Below, one piece after another: positions 21,376-33,250 of a DNA stretch of 64,000 nucleotides. A program made the position numbers and the translations under genes. The notes beneath the pieces are model-generated. The model had not been told where the DNA came from. It saw only the letters and a list, made by a program, of their open reading frames with translations, and searched no databases. This stretch comes from Diphasiastrum complanatum (taxonomy: Eukaryota; Streptophyta; Lycopodiopsida; Lycopodiales; Lycopodiaceae): assembly GCA_029204225.1 (NCBI GenBank), contig CM055097.1, positions 2,881,801 to 2,945,800 on the forward strand. The letters are read 5' to 3'. The number at the start of each line of letters is the position of its first letter. Within the stretch, counting starts at the first letter, position 1.

Positions 21376-24300
21376 AAGGCTTACGAAGATTGGAGAACGT
21401 GGAGAAGGGCTACCTTTCGACGAAATTTTGGATTGGATCCATGAGAATTCACTTCCAAGGTGGATAGCAAGGTTGCAAGTGGGTGTACTATCCCGATTTC
21501 AATTTCCATGTTGCTAAGATTCATTACTCTTGGAATTCTTTGTGGTTTTATGGAGAATTGTCCTTGAAGGCCAATTTGTGATGCTTTTTTGAAGCTTTTC
21601 CTTGTGTAGATCAAATCTTTGGTAGATTTGAATTTTACAGCAAGTGTACTTTCGTTTTAGGGTTCGTTAATGATGAAATTAATGATGCATGCTAGTTCTC
21701 TCCAATGATTTATAATTCTAGGCTATGTTTTGGTCAAAATTGCTTGGTTTTTCATGATTTTTGGCACAAACTAGATAGTAAGAACCAAAATCCAGCAAGA
21801 TCAGATCAATTAGATGGTTGTAATTCTGTAAATTGGTTTGCATGTGTTAGAGAAAGAGTTGTATGTCATGAATTTTCACTTTATGGTGATGAAAAAACCG
21901 GAAAATAGCCAAAAATCATCATTTTTGCTTGTTTTTTCATAAAGTTGGATAGTAGTTGGCTGTAAAACACCATGTAGAGCTTGTAAAGAGGTGAACCAAA
22001 GTCTTTTGAAGCTTTCCCCGAAGTTAAAGCCAAGAATTCCAGCAATTGAACTTGTAGGAAGTCAAAAAAGTTCAAAAAATGACTTTCCATTTATGTAATT
22101 TCATATTTTATGTTTGGATAGGTTTTGTCAATATTAACAGAGTAATGCCAAACTAGTCCATAAAAAGGAAGAACAGTCTAACTTTATTGGAAATTTGTAA
22201 TAATAGGAATTACATAACGGATTTCATTTCCAGTAAAATCCTATGGTGATTTATATTCAAAAGATCAGACTAGTACTATTTCATATACTAGGGAATAATT
22301 TTGATATATCAGATATTCCGCCTAGGTACAGGACATAAATGAAATTGTTTTGGATTTTTCCCCACAATAATTAGTTTTTTAAACATTTACTAATGTTCAT
22401 CTTCTTGGTACCTTAGCTAAAATAGATTTTCAGGGAACTGAAAATTCTAAGTAGGAAAGAAGAGTGGACATCAGGGGTAGTAAGTGTGATCGGGAAATGT
22501 ATTTTGCAATTAAGATTTTGTGCAAATCCCAGTAAATAATTTCTTGATACTAGTTATTAATTTCTTGGATAGAATTCATTCAGATGAATTTGTAATTGAT
22601 ATCTTTGTAACCATTGAGTTATCCACAGTTTTGGATGTCAATTGTGAGGTCTAGAAGGGGAATCTGATACGTGGATTACATTGGATCTATTAGTTGACAG
22701 AAGCTTGTCCCTAGATTTGATGCATCAATAGGGGTTTGAAGCTTATCATTAACCAGATAGGATCATGATATAATATTGAACCATGTTAATTCTTCTATCT
22801 AAGTCAAATAATTAGATGTGGATTTTGGGTATCCATCTAATAGGCATGCCAGTCATCCAAATAAAAGGATTCTCCAGTGTATGGGAACAAGAGATAATTT
22901 CCTATAGTGATTATAGGACAACTAGATGATCAATGGATCTCTAGAATATCAGATAAGGCAGTTAAGGGTTTTCTGGAAGGAAAAGCCAATGTTATGGGAC
23001 GTCAGTAATTTTGGAAAGAAAATTCTAGGACTGTAAAGAATGGTGTGTTTTAGTACCTAGTCGCGATATGGGAAAGAAGAAAAACCATTCGATCAAATGT
23101 GGGGTATTTTGAAAAATTTTGAGGTTTAATCTAGATCTCAATGTGGTATATCATTATTTACAAAATCAGGGGCCCTCAAATCTATTTCTCGCTTTCTTAA
23201 TTTATCCTTTACTTCAAATATAAGACATCAAACTAATTTATATGATTCTTTCCAACATGAAATTATTCTTCAAAAAGACTGTTATGTCATATAAATTAGT
23301 ACTTGTGTGAATAGACTTGGAATTCAGATAAATTATCAGGTTAGAATGTTTCAATTTCTTAAACCATGGAATATCTTTGTTGCATAAATGGATTTCAAGG
23401 GAATAGTAGTCTCTATCATTCAGATTGAAAATATTTAAAGGAGAAGTCTTGTTTGTAATAAGGTGAATCATTTAGTAGAAGCACTTATTACTGACTTTTC
23501 TAGGATTTAGATATTTTTATATATCATCTTTCTAGTTAACTTTTATGGAAATTTATAATTTCTTTAAAAGGAGGGGTGAAGTGGTGGGATAAAATTCTAT
23601 TTGGGAATCTCTTGGTGGCATAGTTTTTAAAAGAGAACCAGCTAGGGTATAGAAATGAGATTGGATCTGAAAGTAATTTTGGATAGATTCAGAGTAAGAT
23701 GCCTAGTTGGAACTTTTCGAATAAGAGGAATTCTCTAGGGATTGTGTGGACAATATGGAATTGGAACAAGTTTGGAATTTGAATCATTATCTATAAGTAG
23801 TATAGTAAAAGGTCAAATGTTACTAATTTCATTTTGATTGAAATAGAAGTAAGTTTGATCAGAATTTAAGTCTGAGAGTTCTATATTGGATCAACCTAAT
23901 CTTAGTTTAAGTACTAGGATCAGAGAGGGGTTAATCGGTGGGAGAAATTATGTAAATAGAAAGAAGTGGGATTGGAAAACTGTTGAGAGTGAATTTTATT
24001 CATCTCAGAGATTTCCAGGATATGTTATTTATTCATGAGAAATAGAAAATATTTTGTAGCTGAGTTTCAAGATCTCAGTGAGATATGTGAGTAACATATG
24101 TGGGTTCTGAAGGAATCTGCCAGGTAAGAATGTGTTTATGTACTGGGTCATAGTGAGATTATTCTCATATGTGCATGATTAATCTTGTACGAATCTACTG
24201 TGTAATCCTAGTTACTAAGGTTATCTGGTGCACTTAATCTAGTCGCTAAACATAGACATATGATCAAGTATTGTTCTGACAGATACTTGCAGAGTTAACA

Positions 24301-25879
24301 ATTCTTTGTATGGAAGATTTATGGATTAACTTATAAATGATTTGGGTAAGGATCTAAATGTAGGGTTATACTAGTATAATTGAATTCTTCATCTAAACAT
24401 TTGAGATTTCTGAATCATTGGCAATTAACTTGAGTAGCTAATTACTCCAGGATGAAGTTAATTTGTAAAACGATCAGTGTGATGTGGATTCACCAGAAAC
24501 TGATGGTTTTGATCATATTGCTTGTAATATGCATGATTAGTGAATCATTTTGGTTCATCAGTTAAAATTGTGTGGATATACAGTATTCATGAAATGGAGT
24601 ATTCCTTAGCTAAGGAAGGGACTCAGCTCATTAGTGATTGTATCCCAGAGAGCTCAAATGGATAATGAATCATAATGAATCCAAGAATCACAACTGAATT
24701 GATATTCAGCAAGACTTTGGGTATTTAGATGTGATTCTGGATTGTAATCTAAAGTTTTTGTAGTTGAAGATGATTGTCATTTGGTATGCTTTCTGTCTTT
24801 AATTACCAGTGGTTTATAGAACTTGAATATCTCGCATTTCAGTTAAAGAATCCTGGTTGGAGAGTATTCCTAAAATCCAATATTTTTCTGTTGGAAAATA
24901 TTTTTGGAATGACTCTTACTTTTCCTGAGTTATGTTAGACATATACTCCAGTATCCTATAAATAGTTAAGTACGGTTTTGGATTCCAGAAAGTTATGATT
25001 GATGTATCATACGAATCTAAATATTTATGATTGACGGATCATAAATAGATACTTAATTATTGTCAGAGGATTATAAGGAATTGTAATGATTCTTAAGTGT
25101 GGTGATTAATTCTTGATCTATTAGTTGAGTAAAAATTCAGATCAGTGTTTTGAATTTCTCTACTCCAGTGTTATATTTCAGGACCTATGGATCTCACAGA
25201 TATTCTCACAAGATAAGTATTTTATTTGTGAAAAGTTGATTTTATCTAGTGGATGCTTGAGTACAGTTCTTCATTTGAATTGGATCGCCAGTTATTTTAG
25301 GAGACATACAAATCTATTAAGATGAATGAATGCTATTTTTCTTGCATTTGGTGCTAGAAACATGAGCATTTAACTCAAAAGAGTATCTGGGGTACTCAGA
25401 TTTGAGTTTTAATCATTCTATATCTTAATTATTCTCCTAGATATTCTAATTGAATGAATTTTCATATCTTAGAATTTGGATTATAAGGGTATTTGTACTT
25501 GAAAGCTTAATAAATAATTCGTCAGAGTTGTGGATAATTTCAGACTGTAATTATAATTATTATATGATTTCTTTAACTTTAATCTTTTAAGTTAGGCTAT
25601 TTCACCCAGTGTTTCATATAAGTGTTTTACATGAAGGTGATGTTACTAACTTATGGTGAATATAACCGAGTTGAAAAATTTATCGCTTAGTGTACTTTTT
25701 CAAACCTGAGTTGTACTCCAGTGCAGAGATTATCATTTGGAAATAGAATTTTCTCTGAGTACTTGTTTGATGTGAAGGTTAAACCAAGATAACAATTTTC
25801 TAGGTTGATATTTAAAGTTAAAAGAATTGTTCCTGTTATTCTTTCTTGTTTAGAGAGCTTCTAAGGATAGAAGCAGTTT

Positions 25880-25892
25880 AAGGAGGGAAGAA
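25880..25892 (+). other. Polypurine tract before the 3' LTR
   Basis: AAGGAGGGAAGAA directly precedes the 3' LTR. It corresponds to AAGGGGGGGAAGAA before the LTR at 4841 and, on the minus strand, to the tract at 28439-28452. Confidence 0.85.
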
Positions 25893-26401
25893 TGTTATGT
25901 CCATGGCCAGTAAGTAGGATTCAGTATACTCCTAGTCTTGAATACACGGTACTCTAGTAAATCAAGTTGATAGTTATGCCATGTCATACTGGATGTGACT
26001 CGAAAGTAACTAATATCCTTGTGAGGCTAAATGGAGTTTAGACAAGGTAGGAGATAGTGTATGCATGTGTAGAGTTATCAATAGCAACTCTATGAATAGG
26101 TGGTCCATGCTTAGGACTCTATTCTAGGTGAATCTATATATAGGGAACTTAGGGCTATGCATGGCTATGTGCCCAGGTTGCTTTTGGCTCTATATGTTGA
26201 GGCCAAACTCGTCCTACTCCTCATTGTGATCATTGATTCATTTCCAGGGTTTCACTCTACATTCATGCTTTTTGTTCCTTGGCTTGGGGGTAAAGCTTCT
26301 AGAGCTGATTGGTTGCTTCTATTTGGTTGGGTGGTTGCTCCATAGTGTGTTTTCCATTGTGTATTGTCTTGTAAGCAAGATCTTAGGGATCTTCCCTTAT
26401 A
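25893..26401 (+). mobile_element. 3' LTR of the non-coding gypsy derivative
   Basis: It starts TGTTATGTCC and ends CTTCCCTTATA. It is about 93-95 % identical by eye to the 5' LTR. The intact right border is followed by TTGGG. Confidence 0.9.
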
Positions 26402-26406
26402 TTGGG
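26402..26406. other. Target-site duplication TTGGG, right copy
   Basis: Exact match to 20846-20850. The interrupted host sequence would read CCTATTTGGG / CCATGTC. Confidence 0.85.
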
Positions 26407-26699
26407 CCATGTCATCTAGTTCTCCAATGACTCACTGATAGACCCATATAAATCCACCATCATGAGTTTAGGCCTAAAACCATTAATTATGACCTTATAC
26501 ACATAAGGGCCCTAATTCCTTTATATTCACAATCAACTTATGGGTTGTTGGTCTACTGATCCCTAGCGTGGACATGCTACCCGAGACCAATCGTGGGTAT
26601 GATAGCCATACTCATATGAAAACGGGTATCTGATGATTTCTACACACGATAACTCATGTTTCGTTGTCCAAATCGTTCTGGCAACATGTTGTGTCAACA

Positions 26700-27360
26700 T
26701 CAGCTTACGTGCAAAACCGATGTATGAACCGATGTATAAATAAGGCCTCCCTAACATCAAAACCCCTCATGAAGTTTGGACAGGATCCAAGCCTTCATTG
26801 AAACATCTGAGAGTATTCGGATGTACTGCCTATGCTCATGTCCCAAAGGAGAACAAAAGGAAATTAGATGAGCATTCATTCAATACTATTTTTGTTGGCT
26901 ATTGTACTTTTGATGGAATGTATAGACTGTACAATATAAAAAAACTAAGTTTTCACTAACAAAGACGTGACTTTCATTGAAGATCAGTTTATTGATTTGA
27001 AGAGCGAGGACTAGATGCAATCTACAATTTTTGCCCCAACAACTGATACATATTGAAAGACTATTTCCATTTCTTCCAACAGTCACTGTGTACGGTCTGA
27101 TCTAGAAGAAGATAAAGGAGCTACAACTCATGAGCAGCTGACATAGATGACACAAAGTTGAATTTTGCAGCCAGGAACTTCAACCACAAGATCAACAAGA
27201 ATCCAAACTCAACATGTTCAATACATTGATGAGTTCGTTGACTATTCTATTCAGGAGCCAACCACAATTGAAGAAGCTATGTCACAGATCTATTCAGATC
27301 TTTGGAAAGAATGGAAAAGGAGTACAACTCATTGCTGAGGAAGAACACATGGACTATCAA
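26700..27360 (+). pseudogene. Ty1/copia integrase C-terminus and start of RT
   Basis: Plus frames show TPHEVWTGSKPSLKHLRVFG, then CTAYAHVPKENKRKLDEH, VGYCTFDGMYRLYN, and further on EPTTIEEAMSQIYSDLWKE with MEKEYNSLLRKNTWTI after a frameshift. These are the post-integrase region and the first RT residues of a copia pol. With the gag at 20113-20640 it probably formed one plus-strand copia element that the non-coding gypsy derivative split. Confidence 0.75.
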
Positions 27361-27917
27361 AGGTAGATTGGTAGTTGAGAATGAAGATGATGGGGCAACC
27401 ACACAAATGGCAAAGACTTCACTGATTGATGTTTTACCTGAGAAGCCATCTATTGTGGTGGACAAGAAAGGGACGAAGAAGATGGATCCTGATGTAAAGA
27501 AAATAAATGTAAGTGGTTTAGTGCATCAATGTTTTTACTCTTGTGATTTGCATTCACGCATTGTTTGCTGTTGCTTTTGATAGTTATTTTTTTTACAATT
27601 ATTTTGAAATTGTTATGTTCCACTTTGCTAATTGTTTGTTGCTATCATTCCTACAAACAGAAGAAGAGAGAAATATGAGCTTGTGAAACTTGATACAATG
27701 AGTGTTCAATCAAAAATAAATTCTCATATAGAGACTATTGTGGTCGATGTTAACTTCAGAATGCTCTTTTGCTTGGAGAAAATATGCAAGAGTATGTGGC
27801 CATGAAATGGTTTATGGAGAGTAACAGCACTTATAAGAGGGTAAGAAAAGAAAAATCGCTCATTTATAGTGTTGATCTAGTTCTTATCAACTTGTCTTCA
27901 GGTTTTATTACTAACAG
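27361..27917 (+). other. Exon-like segments of unknown origin
   Basis: Downstream of the copia frame the sequence reads on as GRLVVENEDDGATTQMAKTS and continues to a consensus donor AAT|GTAAGT at 27509. A pyrimidine-rich stretch ends ACAAACAG at 27660, followed by a coding-like block with EKYELVKLDTMSVQSKINSH. That block reaches another donor-like GG|GTAAG at 27841. The two pieces do not join in frame at these sites, and the second needs a frameshift, so if this is a gene it is decayed. Confidence 0.25.
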
Positions 27918-28438
27918 TAAAAGGGAAGATCCTTAGATCTTGCTTACAAGTCCCAAACACAAAGGATAACACACTATGGAGAAACCACCCAACCAAGTAG
28001 AAGCATCCAATCAAACTCTAGAAGCCTCACCCCCAAGCCAAGGAACAAGAAGCATGAATGTAGAGTGAGAGCCTGGCAATGAATCCAAAACCATAATGAG
28101 GAGTAGGGCGAGTTTGGACCCAATATATAGAGCTAAAAGCATCCTGGGCACTTAGCCATGCATAGTCCTAAGTTCACTATACATAGATTCACCTAGAATA
28201 GAGTCCTAAGCATGGACCAACTATTCATAGAATTGCTACTGATAACTCTACACATGCATACACTGTCTCATACCTTGTCTAATCTCCATTTAGTGTGTTC
28301 TGGGCCTCACAAGGATATTAGTTACTTTTGGGTCACGTCCAGTATGACGTGGCATAACTAACAACTTGTTTCACTGGAGTACCGTGTATCCAAGTCTAGG
28401 AGTATACTGTATCCTATGTACTAGTCATGGACATAATA
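27918..28438 (-). mobile_element. 3' LTR of the minus-strand gypsy element
   Basis: On the minus strand the LTR begins TATTATGTCCATGAC (first TG mutated to TA) after the polypurine tract and ends near ATCTTCCCTTTTA. It aligns over its length with the LTRs at 20851 and 25893, including TTGGTTGGGTGGTTTCTCC- and CCATGCTTAGGACTC-type blocks. Confidence 0.85.
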
Positions 28439-29400
28439 TTCTTCCCTCCTTAAACTGTTTCTATCCTTAGAAACTAAAACTCGAAAAATTCTTCTTTATG
28501 CTATCAACTCTCTCCCACGAATCATCATCCTCAGTACAACCCTTCCACCGAATTAAGCACTCAGAGATAAAACGATTTCTCAATTGTTTATCTCTGGTTT
28601 TGAGCACTTTCTTAGGTTCCAAAGGTACACTAAGCGACAAATCTTCCAAATGGGATAAATCTTTATCCGATCCAACTGTATCACCATCATATAAACTTAG
28701 TTTCAAACGACATACATGAAATATTGGGTGTGCAGTCGATTTTTCTTGAAGATCGAGTTCATACACCAAAGAACCAATTCTTCGTACAATCCTAAAAGGT
28801 CCACAATAACAGGTAGGCAGCTTATAATGCTTTCATGTACGTAACATCTTAGAATCTTTTGGAATCCTAAGATATATCCAATCATCAACTTTAAAATCTC
28901 TTAGAGATATCTTAAGATCGGTATAGTGTTTAGCTCTATCCTGAGCACTTGGATACTATCCTTAGCGACTTCCAACATTTCTTGCATATCATGCAAAAAA
29001 TCAGCAACCTTTTGGATCTTAATAGACTTCATCTCAACATTTATTAGAGATCTAGGTTGAAAACCATACATAAGCATAAAAGGACTGTAACCTGTAGCAG
29101 AATGTTTTCTACTATTATATGCAAACTCAACCAGTGGGAGATAATCTTTCCAATGAAATTGTCTGTGAGAAACATACGTCCTCAAAATATTTTTCATAGT
29201 TTTATTAGTCCTTTCTGTCTAGCCATCTGATTCAGGATGATCAGAAGAACTTAAGCTCAAAGAAGTTTCAGTTTATAAAATACTGTTGACCAAAAGTGAC
29301 CTGTGAACTTAGGATCTCTATCACTAACAACGTCACTTGGCAGACCATACAACCGCAATAATCTTTCAACAAAGATCTGGGTACACAAAATTTCTCATTT
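28439..29400 (-). pseudogene. Gypsy integrase core/C-terminus and pol tail, with deletions
   Basis: On the minus strand near 29400-29200 the second integrase Asp region can be read ([18 protein letters not shown], in shifted frames). It is followed by a stretch with stops where SSSDHPESDG would be expected, then frame 29197-28901 with HWKDYLPLVEFAYNSRKHSA and GYSPFMLMYG. The frame 28769-28467 gives the C-terminal module, with HPIFHVCRLKLSL and a chromodomain-like LIRWKGCTEDDDSWE. The HHCC domain and first Asp are missing: sequence resembling LLFRN (about 29400) passes straight into VERLLR-like sequence. Confidence 0.8.
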
Positions 29401-31239
29401 CGAAATAGTAATCCATCTTGAATGATAAACTATTCCACAATCTTCTTATCTTTCTTAGTTAGTTGAGTCCCCTATGTTTCTGACTCAACACTGTCCACAT
29501 TTCTTATGGCATGAACAATGTTCCAAATGTGACCAAAATGGGAATCTTATTCATATTTTTCTCTCAGCGAAAGATATAGATCCATAGAAATTTGGGTGAA
29601 TGACAACTCGTTCAGTTCACCGATCCGACTAAAAGCATCCACAACTTGATTAGAGCTGCCTCTTATGTAACGGATTTCATGATCGAATTCTTGCATCAAT
29701 TCAGCCCACCGAGCTTTTCTCCCTTGAAGATCATGTTGATTACAAAAATAGTTAAGAGGCTAGTGATCCGTATACACTACAAACTTACTACCATACAAGT
29801 AGTGTCTCTAGGTTTTAAGTGCATGGATTACAACAGACAATTCCTTTTTTTAGCGTAGTATAACACAACTGAGGACCAATGAATTTTTTGCTCTCAAACG
29901 CTAGTGGCCTATCTATTTGTAATAGAACCGCTCCAACTTCATCACTTGCGTCCGTTCTCACGACGTAAGGTAAATCTGAATTTGCAATTTGTAACACAGG
30001 AGCTGAAACAATCATTGTTTTAAGTTTCTCAAAACATTGATTCGATTTCGTTCGTTTCTTCGCTTTAAGAAGAACATGGACGCCCCATGGTGATTTACTA
30101 GGTTGTATATGTCTCATCGTTAGATAGTTTTCTTTTTTATTTGAAATCTCTATCTCCTCTTTCTGAGAGAACCTATAAGATTCTCTAGAGACAAGTTGAC
30201 TTCCTGAAATTAACTCAATCTTATGATCTACTGACCTAGATGGTGGTAAACCATGAGGTAATTCAGATGGAAAAACATCCCTAAATTCATTTATGATCTG
30301 TTCTTTCACTGCTTGTTTATGATCTAAATTTACTGAGTTAAGAATTGCTGAGAATTCACAACTATTTAGATTTATTTCAGGAACATCCACAACTGGAATA
30401 GCATATATTGAAAAAACTTTATACTCAGAATAATCCAATGTCTCCATTTTATAAACTGTAAAAATTTGATCCAACGGACATACAAAATTACTGCCAAATA
30501 ATGTAACTATCTTATCACCCTCATTGAAAGTGAGAACATGCTTCTCAAAATCAATTAACAGAGAAGGCGATTTACTAAATAACCACTCATAACCTAAGAT
30601 TAAATCAGTACGAGCTAGGTCTAAAACATGAAAATTAACTAATTCTATGTGTCTTTGTATCAAAACTGAGAGCTTCGGGACTTTTACGTTCCAAGTCTCC
30701 AACTCTGCTCTTGAAGCTAGATAAACTTTATATCTATGATTGTTGGCTTCAGTTTCCAAGCTCAGTTTCTGCACAAGACGAGAATCAATAAAATTATGAG
30801 TTGAACCACTGTCCAATAAAATACTCACTTCTTGATCTTTAGTTGTGCTAATTAAACGGAAAAGTTCATTAGGCAAGAAAGAAGTAGTACTAAAAGAACA
30901 TTCACACTCACAATCAGTCAGGTTGATTTCCAAAGTCTTACCATTGCCTCCTGGGATATTAATCATGTGAGCAGACTTCCTTTCTAGACAAAATTTTATC
31001 ATATGTCTAGGTTTCTTACAGACGAAATATAAGTTCTCTTTTTTAGCCTTTTTCCGAGACATAGATTTCTTGAATCTCTTTCTCTTTGGCTTCTTGGGTT
31101 TCGATGCTGCTTGATCTAATTCGTCAAAATATTTTGCTTGGTCTGGACCGTGCTTCTTACCCTTCTTGGTTCTCAAAGTGGTTGGAATTTGCGCAAACTG
31201 CTTCCTGAATGCCACCACTATGGAATCATATGCTTTCAC
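29401..31239 (-). pseudogene. Gypsy protease-RT-RNase H, RT core deleted in frame
   Basis: A 474-codon minus frame (31239-29815) holds a basic nucleocapsid tail with a defective zinc knuckle (first Cys replaced, FVCKKPRHMIKFC). It then holds the aspartic protease with ILLDSGSTHNFID and LILGYEWL, and the start of RT (FPSELPHGLPPSRSVDHKIE, SKSPWGVHVLLKAKK). Text then leaps to CFEKLKTMIVSAPVL and VVRTDASDEVGAVLLQ, the connection/RNase H start. So the whole RT palm, including the catalytic Asp pair, is missing without breaking the frame. RNase H continues below 29815 in other frames (VVYTDH, RWAELMQEFDHEIRYI). The element cannot make its own RT. Confidence 0.85.
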
Positions 31240-31290
31240 AATCCGAAACGCATCCTCGAGGTTTTGAAGCGCATTTCCCCTACATTTGTT

Positions 31291-31728
31291 CTAATAGTCG
31301 GCTGGCAAACCTAAGACAAGTTGCCAAAGTGCCAACTTCGCATCGAATGATGGAACCCTATTCCATAGGTCCATAAATTCTTGGATATAAGAGTCTAAAC
31401 TCTTTGTACCCATCTTGCAGTTCACGAACTTCAAGTAGTATTCCACATCATCAGCAACTACGAAAGCTTTCTTGAAAACTTCCGCAAACGCCTCCCAAGT
31501 AGTTGGCTTCATCGGTAAATCTCGCCACCACGATGACGCTTTGCCGCGTAAAAACAACACGACATTTTCAATTTTCTTCTCATCAAGAACACCGTGCAAA
31601 TTGAAGTAACTACTCCACTTGGACAACCAATCCTTGATGACCTCATGTTTCTTCTCCTTCTTCTCCCCCGCATAAACCTCCGGTTGAAAACCGAGATTGG
31701 GTGAAGACATCAATTTGGCTTGATTCAA
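31291..31728 (-). pseudogene. Gypsy gag of the 28-33 kb element
   Basis: A 145-codon minus frame with GEKKEKKHEVIKDWLSKWSS, YFNLHGVLDEKKIENVV, GKASSWWRDLPMKPTTWEAF and ALWQLVLGLPADY. It is the closest relative in the window of the gag at 2456-2908. A stop separates it from the pol frame beginning at 31239; in many plant gypsy elements gag and pol are one frame, so this break is probably a mutation. Confidence 0.85.
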
Positions 31729-31779
31729 CAGACTCCATTTGCTGATCTCTCATCTGATTACGATTATTCATATCATTGA

Positions 31780-32095
31780 GCAAGAAGAAATTTTTTAAAA
31801 TTCTCATATTATACCTGAATCACCTCCACCTCCACATCCTCTCATCTTTTTAGACGATTTGGACAAGGATAGCGTCTTGCAACTTGAAACTTTCTCTCAA
31901 AACATCTATGACATTGGAGATCAATCCACTTTTGAATTCTGCCAAATCCCCTTTGTCCCTACATGCATTGTTGAACTCAAATCAGCTCGTGCTTCTGTTG
32001 ACAAATCACCATATAAGATGGCGCACCTGGATTTGCAGCTTGATTTGAAGTTTCTTCGACCATCTCGATATATCTATTCTGAAAATTACTAAATT
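31780..32095 (+). pseudogene. Inserted fragment, possibly another gypsy RT N-terminus
   Basis: An open plus frame from about 31799 to 32092 is absent from the corresponding place of the sister copy at 2909-3060, so it is an insertion. The end reads ARASVDKSPYKMAHLDLQ then LKFLRPSRY. This loosely matches the gypsy RT N-terminal pattern 'PYR.AP.E...L..QL..LL..GFIRPS'. The Pro-rich start (PESPPPPHPLIF) is unassigned. Function unknown, likely debris. Confidence 0.3.
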
Positions 32096-33250
32096 TAGTT
32101 AATATCAGATTAACTCATAGTGAAGTATAGTTGACCAAAAAAACTGACTGAAATTGACTCCAACATGGTTAAATCACTATTTTTAGTCAATTTCATAGAT
32201 ATTACAAGAAATTGGAAAAAACTAAAAATTTCGAGTTTTCGCACTTTAAATTTCTTTTTTTAAATTTTACGTTTTTAAAAAATTCATAAAAAACCACTGT
32301 CAGCTATTAAGCAATCAAAATCAAAAATTTGATTCACTATTCGATTCTTAAATTTACTTCATTAATGTTCATCAAGCATGGAAGAGACATGCGACATTAA
32401 ACTAATTTTTCACATTTACGGAATTTCACGTAAAATCAAGTTCTACGGAAATTGTCAGTTACAAAATCCAGTGTTGTATCTAACAGTCAGAGTACATGTG
32501 TATAACCACTCAAAACAGATCTAAACCACTTATGCATGTCAAAATTACTCTGAGAATCCACATGAAGACATTCCATGCAAGCACAGTACCTCAAAATAGG
32601 AAATTGACATGCATGCAATCAGAACAATTGAAAATTCTACCAATTTTGCTCACAAAATTGCAAAACTTCAGATGATCATATCTTTAGCTACAGGTCACCA
32701 AATTGGATGTTGTAAAGCTCAATACAGAGGGAGACCTAGTAAACAAGACACTTGCCACGTCAGCCTACCACCTAGGATTCACACGTGCGAGTTCAAAACA
32801 GCCAGATAACCTGTGCGAGGGCTCACTTTTTCAAGGCCAATCAGCTTAATAACTTTCACACACTCAACCAAGCCTAAAAGTGATAATCAAAATAGTCTTA
32901 AATGGTCTCTAAGAGTTCCATGAAGCCTTCATATAGATCCTATGAAGCAATATGGGCTGAGAACCATGAATTCTTGATTTCTAGAAGTCAAAATTGCTAC
33001 AAACTTGATGAATTGAAACATAAGCCTCCACCCATCAATTTACAGGTCTGATAGCTTGCTGGAAAGGTTAAAAGGAATACAAATCATGCTGTAAAAAATC
33101 CAAAATGATACCCTTATGGATTTCGAGAAATCCATCTCCCAAAATTCACCAAAATTGGTCACTTTTTGACTTCCAACAAACCCAATTACTGGAATTTTTG
33201 GCTCTATCTTCTAGGAAAACTTCAAAATACTATGATTCATCTTTTTCCAA
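32096..33250 (-). mobile_element. 5' leader of the minus-strand gypsy element, truncated
   Basis: Blocks around 32600-32810 match 3600-3810. The block at 33120-33250 matches the leader of the non-coding element at 21995-22090 (for example GCCAAAAATTCCAG on the minus strand). The similarity ends at about 33250, so the remaining leader, primer site and 5' LTR are lost. Confidence 0.65.

Larger units (their letters stand above)
20851..26401 (+). mobile_element. Complete non-coding LTR retrotransposon (LARD-type derivative of the local gypsy family)
   Basis: This is a 5.55-kb element with two LTRs, primer site, polypurine tract and a perfect 5-bp target duplication. The 4.5-kb interior has no frame over about 106 codons and no recognisable gag, protease, RT or integrase motif. 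Faint gypsy traces remain. The interior at 21995-22090 matches the leader of the gypsy element at 33120-33250 (minus). The last 280 bases resemble the pol C-terminus at 4565-4690, for example TTTCATATAAGTG and TTATCGCTTAGTG. The LTRs differ at only about 6-7 % by eye. This suggests it transposed using proteins supplied in trans after its own genes were lost. Such elements are called large retrotransposon derivatives. Confidence 0.85.

Noticed and set aside
31799-32092. Possible captured host exon (Pro-rich start, acidic middle) in the gypsy leader
   Set aside because: The end fits the N-terminal pattern of gypsy reverse transcriptase, so retroelement debris is the simpler reading; kept only as a low-confidence fragment.
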